Shown: positions 10,386 through 19,458, counted from the stretch's first letter. The stretch: 64,000 nt of DNA from Liolophura sinensis (GCF_032854445.1 NW_027018142.1:1-64000), one strand, 5' to 3'. Made by a program: numbers and translations. Notes: a model not told the origin generated them from the sequence alone.

Positions 10386-10977
10386 TGACGCCCACTGCGC
10401 GATTATCTATGGGCAGGCGAACTACGGCAAAACAGTCTTCGAGGAGGACCTGCTTGAGGGGCCTTTCCGCGGTTTCTTTCATCACATTGTGATCCTGTGC
10501 CCCACTTTTAAGCATAACGAGGCGTACCGGCGCCGATGGATACTGTCTGACCCTGAGGTCTATTGTTTTGATCCCGACCAGCGGCTCAACGACTGCCTGA
10601 GAGCTTTCTACAGATTGTTCGAGGGGGAGCCCACCCTATACATCATCGATGATTGTAGCGCGTTAAAGGCGATGAAGAAGAAACAAAAAATGCTGTCATT
10701 CATGGCTTTCTCGGGCCGTCATGCAAAGCAAAGCGTCTGGGTCCTCACTCAGAAATACAACGCCGTCCTCAAAGACTTTCGCGAGCAGACAAGGTGGGTG
10801 GCTTTATTCCACTGCAAAGATCGGCACTCGTTCAACAAATGCCTGGAGGAGAACCACATCATCGAGGCCGAGAGCGAAAAGGCAGAGGTAAGACAGAAGC
10901 TCAAGAACAATCCGCATTCTAAGCTCCTGCTAATGACTGATACGCCCGCCACATCTAAGATTATATATTTGACGTAG
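10357..10977 (+). CDS. A32-like genome packaging ATPase (FtsK/HerA superfamily)
   Basis: This open frame of 206 codons begins with TTG at 10357; no in-frame ATG lies between it and the upstream stop at 10327, so the original ATG is probably mutated. The Walker A motif is GQANYGKT near residue 20, and Walker B is LYIIDD near residue 95. SGRHAKQSVWVLTQKY contains the conserved downstream Gln typical of A32-like ATPases. The length suits the family (about 200-250 aa). The known role in Polintons and related viruses is ATP-driven packaging of DNA into the capsid. The gene follows and overlaps the major capsid gene, a conserved pairing. The core ORF is unbroken. Confidence 0.85.
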   Translation: MVDSLARFIDDAHCAIIYGQANYGKTVFEEDLLEGPFRGFFHHIVILCPTFKHNEAYRRRWILSDPEVYCFDPDQRLNDCLRAFYRLFEGEPTLYIIDDCSALKAMKKKQKMLSFMAFSGRHAKQSVWVLTQKYNAVLKDFREQTRWVALFHCKDRHSFNKCLEENHIIEAESEKAEVRQKLKNNPHSKLLLMTDTPATSKIIYLT

Positions 10978-10996
10978 TCGCCCCTACATAATAATA

Positions 10997-11476
10997 ATGG
11001 ATACCGACGAGCTTATAGACGATATTCTGGGCGCAGAGGAGGAGGAGGAGGAGGAGAAGCCCAGCCAACAGCCCAGCAAACATGCACAGCAGCTCAGGGA
11101 TAAGCTGGCGGCACTTGCAGTGGGTGAGCAGGTCAAGCCATATCTGGAAAAAGACGTAACAGCCGCTGAGATCGATTCCATGAGCGACGAAGACGTTGAA
11201 AGGCTGCACTCCCGGTACGAGGCTAAGCTCGGTGCGTAAATGGTTAACGGTCTCAGAGGTATGTTCTTGAAATCATATGTAAGGGCGGCCAGCTGGCGCC
11301 TACCAATCCCACCCGAGAATCGACCAATGCTCATGGCACAGCTCGCCACCGACCCATTTGTTGAACAGGCGCTTAGCAGTGCTAGCTGCTGGCTATACTA
11401 CTGCTATGGTAAGTACTTGGCACCGTTAACCATGGCGCTAACCACTACTGAGCACTGCTCATTTAAACACCGCTGA
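10997..11476 (+). pseudogene. Acidic Polinton protein split by an in-frame stop
   Basis: ATG at 10997 opens 80 codons: MDTDELIDDILGAEEEEEEE, a helical middle (QLRDKLAALAVGEQVKPYL) and SMSDEDVERLHSRYEAKLGA. A TAA at 11237-11239 is followed at once by ATG 11240 in the same frame, continuing for 78 codons (LPIPPENRP..., LYYCYGKYLAPLT, TEHCSF). The joined layout looks like one protein of about 160 aa with a point stop, though stop-then-start of two genes cannot be excluded. The GAG run at 11037-11056 encodes the Glu tract. The function is unknown; it is conserved in position downstream of the ATPase. Confidence 0.6.
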
Positions 11477-11486
11477 TCTCCTAGAA

Positions 11487-11975
11487 ATGATGATCCAGAG
11501 GAACATGAGTACAACGAATCCGGAAGGCCCGAAGGAAGCGGAGGGGGTGACAGCGGATTTTACGAATGACGGCTTTGCGAAGAATCCCAAAAGAGTCGCT
11601 GCGGGTCGAGCGGGTGCTGCAGCAAAAAAGGCCAAGGCTAAAAAGCTCAAGGACGAGCTTCGCGAGGCAAAGGCTGCTTTGCTTGGTGCAGCTGATTCCA
11701 CCAAGAAACAGCCGAAGGAACCGGATTCTACGAAGGAGGGGGGAGCTACAGATTTTGCGAAGGAACCGGACTCTACGAATGCACACCAAATCACCCGCTG
11801 GAGGGCGCCCCTGATGTTATTAGACGTTGGCAGCCTTGCAGTGCTTGTGTTGCTACGCGCGTGGCGCAGCCGCTATACAGCACATGCACGAGGTGCAGAT
11901 ATTACGCCGCATGCACGAGGTGCAGATATTACGCCGGATGCAGATATCACGCCGCAAAAAAGAATCTCCATTTGA
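11487..11975 (+). CDS. Lys/Ala-rich basic protein with one hydrophobic segment
   Basis: ATG at 11487 gives 162 codons. The N-terminal half is highly basic (KNPKRVAAGRAGAAAKKAKA), which would bind DNA. A middle part carries repeated Asp-Ser-Thr-Lys/Asn tracts (DSTKK, DSTKE, DSTN), then APLMLLDVGSLAVLVLLRAW forms a membrane-length hydrophobic segment. The tail is made of tandem repeats (HARGADITP) encoded by a 24-base DNA repeat at 11877-11955 and may be a later expansion. I infer a core or packaging-associated protein from the basic composition. A start at the later Met (11505) is possible. Confidence 0.55.
   Translation: MMIQRNMSTTNPEGPKEAEGVTADFTNDGFAKNPKRVAAGRAGAAAKKAKAKKLKDELREAKAALLGAADSTKKQPKEPDSTKEGGATDFAKEPDSTNAHQITRWRAPLMLLDVGSLAVLVLLRAWRSRYTAHARGADITPHARGADITPDADITPQKRISI
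11877..11955 (+). repeat. Short tandem repeat inside the Polinton basic protein gene
   Basis: Units of about 24 bases around GCACGAGGTGCAGATATTAC occur two and a half times, followed by shorter copies (GCAGATATCACGCCG). The unit is a multiple of three, so the frame is kept. Confidence 0.7.
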
Positions 11976-12008
11976 ATACACGTCGCGGCCCTTTCTATAT
12001 AGATCAGC

Positions 12009-12235
12009 ATGTCTACTCCACCCGGTGACGGAAAAGTGCTAGTCAACGCGGTCTACCACGCCGTTGTGGTACTGGGTACGCTCGTCTCGGCCAGATGTTC
12101 CTGAAAGGAACCCTCCCGAAGCTGGACTTAACACCCCGTGACGTCGGCATGGTCATTGCAGATGTAGGCCTGGCCATGTTTTCAAAGGACCTGCTAATTA
12201 AACAAGGGCTCCTTCCCCCCAATGTAATCAAGTAG
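12009..12235 (+). pseudogene. Small hydrophobic Polinton protein, frameshifted
   Basis: ATG at 12009 reads MSTPPGDGKVLVNAVYHAVV and then a hydrophobic stretch, but stops at about 12102. A second frame takes over at about 12090 and reads LKLDLTPRDV-type sequence (actual: PKLDLTPRDVGMVIADVGLA) to a TAG at 12233-12235. One frameshift near 12090-12100 thus divides a protein of about 75 aa. The next gene starts at 12238, two bases later, showing operon-like packing. It is a likely small membrane protein of unknown role. Confidence 0.6.
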
Positions 12236-12237
12236 TA

Positions 12238-12687
12238 ATGGCCTCCATCACAATGGTGATGGGAGGTGCCCTCGTAAACGCTTTGGCCTTCAGCGGGAGG
12301 AACTATATGTTTTCGATGCTGAGGAGTTCCGGTGTCGACGAAGAGCGGAGGCGCCATGACCGCGCTGTAGAGCAGCTCCAAGCCGCCCAGGAAATATGGT
12401 CCCGAAAGCGCACTGAGAGCTTGGACTGGATCAACGATGAACTCCGCCGCCAGGGCAACGTCGTCCAATCGTTCCGGGATGTCGACGCTGCAATCCGCGA
12501 GTATTCTAGAGTCACGGGCAAAACTCTTACACGCAATGCCCGCGAGGCGCTGCTGGGCACAGAGCCACAGCTCTCCGATTTCTATGTGCCTAGTGAAGAT
12601 CAAAAACACCGCGAGATGACCTTCGTCATTCTGGGAATGTGCGTGGTTGGGGGTGTGACTTACGGAATCGCAAAATTCACCAAGTAA
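12238..12687 (+). CDS. 149-aa Polinton protein with hydrophobic ends and coiled-coil middle
   Basis: ATG at 12238, right behind the preceding stop, opens 149 unbroken codons. A hydrophobic N-terminus (MVMGGALVNALAFSG) is followed by a charged helical middle (HDRAVEQLQAAQEIWSRKR, DWINDELRRQGN) and a C-terminal hydrophobic segment (MTFVILGMCVVGGVTYGIA) with a short basic end. The arrangement suggests a membrane-spanning virion protein. It is one of the few intact genes. The function is unknown. Confidence 0.7.
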   Translation: MASITMVMGGALVNALAFSGRNYMFSMLRSSGVDEERRRHDRAVEQLQAAQEIWSRKRTESLDWINDELRRQGNVVQSFRDVDAAIREYSRVTGKTLTRNAREALLGTEPQLSDFYVPSEDQKHREMTFVILGMCVVGGVTYGIAKFTK

Positions 12688-12742
12688 TCCGAACTGACTG
12701 TGCCGGACTCGCCATCGAGCTCCTAGCCGGGCACGATCTGAG

Positions 12743-13837
12743 GTGGTTCTGCGCCGCGATGATTACCATCTTTTTCGTCGCAAATCTGTTAGAGGGCTGC
12801 TAGAATACCTTGATGACATGGCTAGTAAGGTGTCTGCTCGCCTGGCAAATATCTACTACAGCCCTCGTGGGTACTGGAACGGCCGCGCGGCCAACCAGAA
12901 ACTTGCGACTGCGGCTAAAGTCTCCGAAGATGTGGTCCGGGCCTGGCTGAAAAAGCAGGCTATCTGGCAGATATACCTGCCTCGTCCCCGAAAAATACCG
13001 AGGCCTATGTTCGATGTTTCCAGGCCGAATGACATCCACCAAGCTGATCTTCTATTTCTACCACATGATCGGCGAAGCCGGAAGCCGTATAAGTACGCGC
13101 TGACAGTTGTTAAAGTCGCTTCTCGCTACAAGGAGGCAGAACCTCTGGCTACTAAAGATTCCAAAGAAGTCGCTGATGATCTCTCTCGCATTTACAAGCG
13201 GGGATCCCTGAGATGGCCGAAGCTTCTCCAAGTTGGCCCTGGGCGCGAGTTCATGGGTTCAGTGAGCCAACTGCTGGCCAAACACGATGTCACAGTCCGC
13301 CGAGGTCGCGTGGATATCCACCGAGACCAAGGCATAGTGGAGCGTTTCAACCTTACTCTGGCTGAGCGGCTCTTTGGACATCAGTACGCCTAGGAGATGC
13401 GCCTCCCTCCCGAACACCGGTCTACTGAATGGGTGGCTCGGCTGCCCTCTGTTGTGGCCGCTCTGAATAACGAGACAACGAGACTGATCGGTAAAAAGCC
13501 GAAAGACGCCATCAAGGCAAAAGGGGTGCCCCAAAAGCCTTCCTCGACGGTTCCAGGTCGTCCCGTTGGACTTAATGAGCGGAAGATCCCCGAGGGTGTT
13601 GGCGTTCGTTATCTTTATCAGCCTGGATAGCTGGAGGGCGGCCGCCGTCGCGCGATTGATCCTGTGTGGTCTCTAGAGATATATCGGCTTGGGCGCTCTG
13701 TCACAAAGCCTAATGAACCCGTGCTGTACTATCTAGACGATACGTCGGATGGCCCGCCACGGGGATTCGTTCGTGAGGAGTTGATTATAGTGCCTCCCGA
13801 TACTCAGCTTCCCCCGGATGGGGTTCTACGGCGCTAG
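12743..13837 (+). pseudogene. Retroviral-like (rve) integrase of the Polinton, inactivated
   Basis: One frame runs from about 12743 (GTG; true start unclear) to the double stop at 13835, interrupted by in-frame TAGs at 13391-13393 and 13628-13630. The N-terminal part has a helical DNA-binding look (AKVSEDVVRAWLKKQAIWQ). The catalytic core begins near NDIHQADLLFLPHD (first Asp). The expected second Asp in the block VGPGREFMG is Gly, and the Glu lies in HRDQGIVERFN. A C-terminal chromodomain-like or SH3-like region (VRYLYQPG, DPVWSLEIYRLG) follows. Two stops plus the missing catalytic Asp make it inactive. Its 3' end abuts the truncated polymerase gene on the other strand. Confidence 0.85.
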
Positions 13838-15412
13838 TAGTTCCTCGAAGAGGGCCTTGTTGTGGGCCTGCCAATCTTGGGAAGTCATATTCATGGCTAT
13901 AGGGTTGGCTAGAACATTTTTGATTTCCCGCTCCTCCTGTTGGAGAGCTCTGAGGAAGTGTTCCGTCGCGTTAGGGCCTCTGTATTCCACGGGGCGTTTT
14001 GTGTGGCCGTCGCAACGCACCACAACATAGCAGTACCTGCAGGGCTCGTGGTGCTGAGTCTTTTGAGTGCTGCTCTCTGTAGGTGACGGCGGCGGGCCTT
14101 CAACCTTTCTGGTGAGAGCCTCGAAGTCGGCATACATGATCAACGGGGCCGGTAGCTGTTTGTGGTGCTTCTGAAAGGTGAACTTGTTTTCCCCCTCCTG
14201 GGGCATTTCCACCCTTACCGCCGTCTGGCCAATCCCTCGGCATTCCGGCTTATGCGCCTCGAGCAGGTCCTCCCTTGTGTAGCCGTGTAGACAGCGCTCG
14301 CAAAAGTGTTTGCGATTTCGTTTCTGACTTTCTTGGAACAGGAGACGATCGAGATCTTTTATCCACGTATAATGGAATTTACCTGCCTTCCCAATCAACA
14401 GCAGATTGATTCGGGGCGTGTCGCCGGGCTTCTTGCTGAGACGGTGCACGATCACACCCTTGTCCCACCCGAACACGTTGATGGCGAGATCGTTCTTTTC
14501 CTCCACTTTAGGGATTTGAGAGATGGGCGTGGGGGCGTCGATCCCCCAAAAGTCAAGACCATCATTGGTGGGATATTTTGTTGGTCTCTGAGGGCCCCGG
14601 GCGGCTGGAAATAAGGCAGATCGGAGTGCCCATCGGAAGCAGTCGTCGTCTTTGTTCTTCACATTGATGACTGCTTTCTTATTACTCACAGCTGCAGGGA
14701 GGGGGATGTAGGACCCGCCTCTTAGTGGCTGATACCTTGCAATGTCAAGCCAGAGAGTTTGCACGCTATTGACAACCCACCCTGACCCTCGCTGTGTCCA
14801 TTTTTCCAGCACCTCCTGGATGGTGGGGAAGACCCTATTTAGAGCCCCGTCAATGTCACCAGCCTCTAAGAGGGCCTCCTGTTTGCTTTGGAGTACTGGG
14901 CTGGTATACTCTTCACGCAGCTGAACCCTGAGGCCTAGTTGGAACTTAACCCCGTTGAGTGCCAGGATCTCTTCTTCTAGCTTCTGGCGAATAATGGCTC
15001 GAATTTCTTCTAAGAAGGCTATTGGGTCCGTCCAAACGCCTTCGGGTACGCCCATCTGCCAGGCCCGGAGGAGATTCCTTATAGCCAGGCCGGTGTTAGT
15101 GAATTCTAGTTTCTTTTCGCCCAGTATTCCGCCTAGCAATTCATCCAACTCCTCGTTACTGAGGAGGTTCTTGGCGTCTTGCTTCAACCCCTCATTACTG
15201 AGCGGGTTCTTGACGTCTTGCCTCAACTCCTAGTTACTTCGGGAGTTCAACTCAGCCACAGCCGTTTTATGCCTGTCGAGGATCCCCTGCAATTCTTTCA
15301 AGGCATTGCGGGACCGTGGGTACTTAGGCCGCACACCTAGGAGCGTCTCAAACTCCCCCCGTAGTGCTCGCGCTCTTTGATGGTGCCTCATTGTACGCGC
15401 CGATATCATCAT
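13826..15412 (-). pseudogene. Protein-primed type B DNA polymerase, N-terminal half only
   Basis: The reading starts at ATG 15412 or 15391 (MRHHQRARALRGEF). It has an in-frame TAG at 15230-15232 and then 466 open codons to a stop at 13826. There is a long helical N-terminal extension (two near-repeats of LSNE-containing segments around 15130-15220) and a domain with KDDDCFRWALRSALFP followed by LAINVFGWDKGV. A zinc-finger-like set is CERC...H...C near 14260-14310, and exonuclease motif I is IMYADFEAL near 14125. Everything after about 30 codons beyond YVVVRCDG is lost: exonuclease II and III, TPR1/2 and the palm motifs are absent. The frame ends inside the 3' end of the integrase gene, marking an internal deletion. 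Confidence 0.82.
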
Positions 15413-15433
15413 TATACCAATAAAAGCATCTCT

Positions 15434-15711
15434 CTAATTGTAAATTTCGATAGCCGCCAGCCGTTTGAACTCATCCAAGAAAGTCTTGAGCCTCCGCTGT
15501 CTTTCACGCATCTGGACCCTATTATATCCGCAGGCCATGCAAAGCCGAAATCGGTTTTTAACACCCCGACCACAGCTAATACATGGCAGGGTATCAAGAC
15601 CATTGCGCAGACCGTTTAGGTGAACCCCACAGTACTCCCCAGACAACTCTTACCACAGAGCTCCGTGGAGCCTATGGGTAGCCACCTGCAATTATTATAA
15701 CCCTTTGGCAT
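15434..15711 (-). pseudogene. Small Cys-rich (zinc-ribbon-like) Polinton protein, frameshifted
   Basis: ATG at 15711 reads MPKGYNNCRWLPIGSTELCG; near 15645 the sense frame shifts to one reading GEYCGVHLNGL and then LPCISCGRGVKNRFRLCMAC, ending with an Arg-rich helix (QMRERQRRLKTFLDEFKRLA) at 15434. Paired cysteines (CxxC and CxxC, preceded by C-x3-C) suggest a zinc-binding fold. It lies between the right TIR and polB, on the same strand as polB and just upstream of it. The function is unknown; a regulatory or DNA-binding role is a guess. Confidence 0.55.
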
Positions 15712-15774
15712 GTTGTTGTTGTATACACAATTGGTGTAGAAGCATATCTGAGCAATGGGTATGTCTAATAGAAC

Positions 15775-15860
15775 CTCAGATGTGGGGTGGGGGCCTCTAT
15801 TTTTTTGGGGGGGGGGGGCCAAGGGGAGCGTGCGCCAGAACCTATAGTGTGTATACTACT
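15775..15860 (-). repeat. Right terminal inverted repeat of the Polinton
   Basis: This is the reverse complement of the left end: the outermost 33 bases are identical, then there is a poly-G run (15810-15820) and a GTGGGGTGGGGGCCTCTAT block matching the left copy with small indels. It ends ...TATACTACT at 15860. Confidence 0.8.

Positions 15861-15863
<3 letters not shown>

Positions 15864-15937
<74 letters not shown>
15864..15937. repeat. (TA)n microsatellite at the Polinton insertion edge
   Basis: About 37 TA units directly follow the TGATA flank of the element. It may have grown from the target site. Confidence 0.95.
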
Positions 15938-15938
<1 letters not shown>

Positions 15939-15949
15939 CACTTTATTGT

Positions 15950-16700
15950 ATATTTGGGCGACCATTCCTGAAAAATAGTCATTTGGGCAACCATTCTTTC
16001 ATAAAATGATATATTCGCTCAAAATAAACATCTGTGGAACAAAAATTTTTTATTTTCATCTTAAACCATTTACACATCGAACAGCATAGAAAAATAATTC
16101 ATCATCTATCAAATAACAAATATACACAATTCACTGTATATATCTGGTCGCCCAAAAGTCAATGCGTCATTTAGGCGACCGCATATGTGTCGCCCAAATG
16201 ACACATTACCTTGTGCACAAACATTTTGTGCACTTAGGCGACCACATCTGTATATGTCGCCCAAATAACAAATTTTCATGTGATATTTTATCTATTATAA
16301 GACCATGTGTTTAGGTGTTAATATGTCGCACAAATGACAAACTTTCATGCCTTTTAAGACAATGTTGTATATATCAACGTTATTAGAAATATAGGATTCC
16401 CATAAACACCAAGAACCTTTGGAGAGAAATGTGTACCTTTTTAAAAGACCTTTGTAGATTTCCTAAAGCCACCACTGATTTGGAGTTATTTATCTTTACA
16501 CCACTTATTTATCTATGCTTCTTGTAAAGATGTATTCCCAAATATGCCAATTTTCATACCTTTTATGACAATGTTGTATATATATCAAAGTTGTTAGAAA
16601 TATAGGATTCCCATAAACACCAAGAATGGTCGCCCAAAGTTAAGCTGGTTACCTAAATGACTTTTTATTTTAAAACGGTCGCCCAAGTACACAACATATA
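15950..16700. repeat. Degenerate repeat field with GTCGCCCAAATGAC motifs in both orientations
   Basis: The string TCGCCCAAATGACA and its inverse TGTCATTTAGGCGAC recur irregularly (for example 16146, 16172, 16190, 16258, 16325). A direct repeat of about 70 bases (around GAAATATAGGATTCCCATAA) occurs at 16346-16417 and 16555-16624. There is no coding frame. Confidence 0.65.
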
Positions 16701-17150
16701 CTTCATACACAGTCATTCAGACGACCATATATAAGAGAATGTCGTGTATGACTATTTTTGGTTGACCAGTGTTTACACAGGGTCATTCAGACGACCATAT
16801 ATGAGAGAATGTCACGTCTGCTTTGGTCGACCGGTGTTTACACAGTGTCATTCAGACGACCGCATATAACAGAATGTCGTATATAACTACTTTTGGTCAA
16901 CCAGTGTTTACACGGTGTCATTCAGACGATCACATAAAACAGAATGCTGTATATGTCTGCCTTTGGTTGACCATCTTTTACACAGTGTCATTCAGACGCC
17001 CCTAATGAGAATGTCCAATGTATCCCCTTGGTAGACCAGTGTTTACACGGTGTCATTAAGGCGACCGCATATAACAGAATGTTGTACATGTCTGCCTTTG
17101 GTCGACTAATGTTTACACATTGTCATTCAGACGACCCCATATAATATGTC
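16700..17150 (+). repeat. Tandem array, 65-70-bp unit
   Basis: GTCATTCAGACGAC recurs at 16712, 16782, 16847, 16917, 16987, about 17052 and 17122, with spacings of 70, 65, 70, 70, 65 and 70. Each unit also has a TTGACCAGTGTTTACACGGT segment. There are six to seven copies. Confidence 0.88.
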
Positions 17151-17287
17151 TCCCTCCTTATGAATGTTGTCAAACCTATGAAAAATGTCTGGCTAAAGTC
17201 GTAAAACTCCAATCAACTGTGTTAACTAGAAGGTATTATATGGTGAGGGTGCAATCCTCTGATCCAGAGAAATCTGTAATTTTTGTT

Positions 17288-17332
17288 GTCAGTTACTTGC
17301 GAAAGGTTGATTTCCTTTCGCAAGTAACTGAC
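17288..17332. repeat. Perfect hairpin, 19-bp arms and 7-base loop
   Basis: GTCAGTTACTTGCGAAAGG at 17288-17306 is exactly complementary to 17314-17332, around TTGATTT. No flanking array or gene explains it. It could be a small transposon end fusion, a structured RNA or an assembly snap-back. Confidence 0.9.
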
Positions 17333-17494
17333 ATGTCACAGTTGTGGACGGCAGGCTAACTAGTCGTAAAAGCATACACAAGAGAGGGGCGCCTATTACT
17401 AATAGCCTCCAAGCCCCAAGGGCAATTTTTTTGATTTTTGATTGCTGCTTAACATCAAACTATATCAATTATTTGATGGCGGCCAGATTTTGTT

Positions 17495-17850
17495 GGTGTG
17501 GTGGAGGGAAGCAGAGTAGCCACGGTAAACCATCGACCTTTGGCGAGTAACTGGCAAACTCTCCCACATCTGACATATGCTCATAGGAGGAAACTTGTAA
17601 CTCCTCCTGATACGAGTGTATCTGACAGTGGTGAAAGGCTGGAGATGTGCAGTGAGCTCTTCCTGTAACATCATATACAACTATTTCCTGTTGACACCAA
17701 GGCCCCACAAACAACTGAACAAGGGTAACATTGAAAGTTCCCTGTTCGAGAGTGGAATGGAACCCACGTCTGGTGTGACCTATGACTGAACACGAAAAAG
17801 GAAGGCTTTCTATCAATCGTGAATAATCGGGATTTGGACCATCACCAAAA
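17495..17850. repeat. Dispersed repeat copy with a tRNA-like segment
   Basis: The left part matches 845-1018 (GGTAAACCATCGACCTTTGG). The right part, around 17740-17790 (GTTCGAGAGTGGAATGGAAC), resembles the tRNA-like repeat at 22405-22500. It is probably an old SINE or composite repeat. Confidence 0.45.
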
Positions 17851-17869
17851 TGCAATGAATTGGTACTAA

Positions 17870-19320
17870 TAGCCCATTCTTCATGGGTTCACATTTCATA
17901 CTAGCAACACAGAGGTTATTGCTTCCTGTCTTCTAATCTAAAACAAAGTACACAATGTGTATCTTACTGAACATAGCTGCATTTATTGTCACTTTCATGA
18001 TTCACAAAAACATGGGCATGGAGTGTGTACAAAGGTGATCCTATCTTAAATGCTCACAATTCAAGGTAATTTTCATGTGATATGTGAGGTTTTTTAATGG
18101 TGTTTGTGCCACATCTATGTATATTTCACTTTAGTACAGTCAATGATTAAAATTATGAATCGAACAGACAAGTAATGTTGTGGAATACAGAACCAGAATC
18201 TGGAGCTAAACCTGGTTATGCTATAGGACTCTCATCTAAAACATCAACTAATTCAACAATCTGCTATTAATTAACACATTCTACTCAGCATTTTGACATA
18301 ATATTTAATTACACTCCTATATACATTATTGCAAAACATTTTTCAACCAGCCACACAATGTGAATGTAATAAAATACTCGCTCAGAGAGATATTTCAAAT
18401 GTGACTGAGAATCACAGAATGAGACTACATATTATTCTGCCACATACATGCATAGGCAACTACATGACATTCCAAACAGCAAACCAAAGAAATAACGTAT
18501 TGAAATCAGACCACAGTTCACAATGTTGCAGAGAGTATCTAATTAATTCATTATAATTTATGAAATTTTTAATGAATAAATGAATTTAATGATAAATGAC
18601 AAGAACAAACAAAAACAGACTGTGGTATAAACGAGATCATAAAGTTTCCACCCGCATTTAAAAACCTTGTCTCTTTGTATTTATGATGAGTAATTACCGA
18701 GATATCACAGTTCAAATTAAGTAGCACGCACACTCCGAGAAAATCTTAAGTACTGCCATCATGATGTCAGATGAGTCAAGCAAATTCTAAATTTTAACCA
18801 AAAATGCGCAGCTTATTTGTACAGCTCAGAAAGGCCAGTATAGTGAAGCTTTGTGAACCTAGTGACTAGGTTAACTACAAAAAGTTATATTTTTACCTTT
18901 ACTCTGTGCTTATATTTCTCATTCATAACCTTGGCTTGATGGTTTGACAGGAAATGAGACAAACAGATTATCCTTCAGAAAAACGTTGATTTCTCTCTTT
19001 CCTGGGAATCCTTTATAATTGTCACCCATATAACATTGAAGTGAGCCTTGACAATCCCTTCTTCACTTTCCTTCCATCTATGATAAGCTCAGTCTGTTGG
19101 ATGATAAGCTCGGTCTGCTGGATAAAAAGAAATCAACCTAACTATTACAAAACATACACACAAAATAAAAGTGAAAAGTTACGCGATCTCATACAATACC
19201 TGCTACTGTAAGCTATATATAAAACAAGTTTCAGTTTCAAGCACTAAGCTTTCTTATTAAAACCAGACATGCTAGAACCAGAAGTGAGTGGGCACACTTA
19301 ATCCCATCAGCATTAAGTAA
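17870..19320. other. Host non-coding DNA
   Basis: AT-rich with no convincing exon or known element. A short local repeat (GATAAGCTC[A/G]GTCTG) occurs at about 19083 and 19103. Confidence 0.4.
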
Positions 19321-19322
19321 TC

Positions 19323-19458
19323 GGTCTTCCAGCAACTTGCAGATGGTCGTGGGTTTCCCCCAGGTTCTGCCTGGTTTCCTCCCACCATAATGATGGCCGC
19401 CATTGTATAAGTGAAACATTCTTGAGTACGGCGTAAAACACAAATCAAATAAATAAAT
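19323..19458 (+). repeat. tRNA-derived SINE, 3' two-thirds
   Basis: It reads GGTCGTGGGTTTCCCCCAGG, then CCTCCCACCATAATGATGGC, then TTCTTGAGTACGGCGTAAAA and an AAATAAATAAAT tail. It is the same family as 59710-59978. The tRNA head is absent. Confidence 0.85.

Larger units (their letters stand above)
2461..15860. mobile_element. Polinton/Maverick (polintovirus-like) element, decayed
   Basis: The element is bounded by inverted repeats beginning AGTAGTATACACACTATAGG at 2461 and ending with the reverse complement at 15860. TGATA lies directly outside both ends (2456-2460 and 15861-15865). Inside are the hallmark Polinton genes: a double-jelly-roll-type major capsid protein, an A32-like packaging ATPase, a retroviral-like integrase and a type B DNA polymerase with N-terminal zinc finger and DxE exonuclease I motif, plus about eight accessory structural or membrane genes. 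Genes are compact, overlap or abut, and are GC-richer than flanking DNA. At about 13.4 kb it is shorter than usual Polintons (roughly 15-20 kb), because the polymerase C-terminal half is gone. Many genes carry stops or frameshifts, so the copy is defective. Established: Polintons make TIRs and short target duplications (normally 6 bp; only 5 bp match here, and the right side is a TA microsatellite). Inference: this is a single insertion rather than two flanking MITEs. Confidence 0.88.

Noticed and set aside
15765-15978. Frames made of Tyr-Ile repeats
   Set aside because: They are translations of the TA microsatellite.
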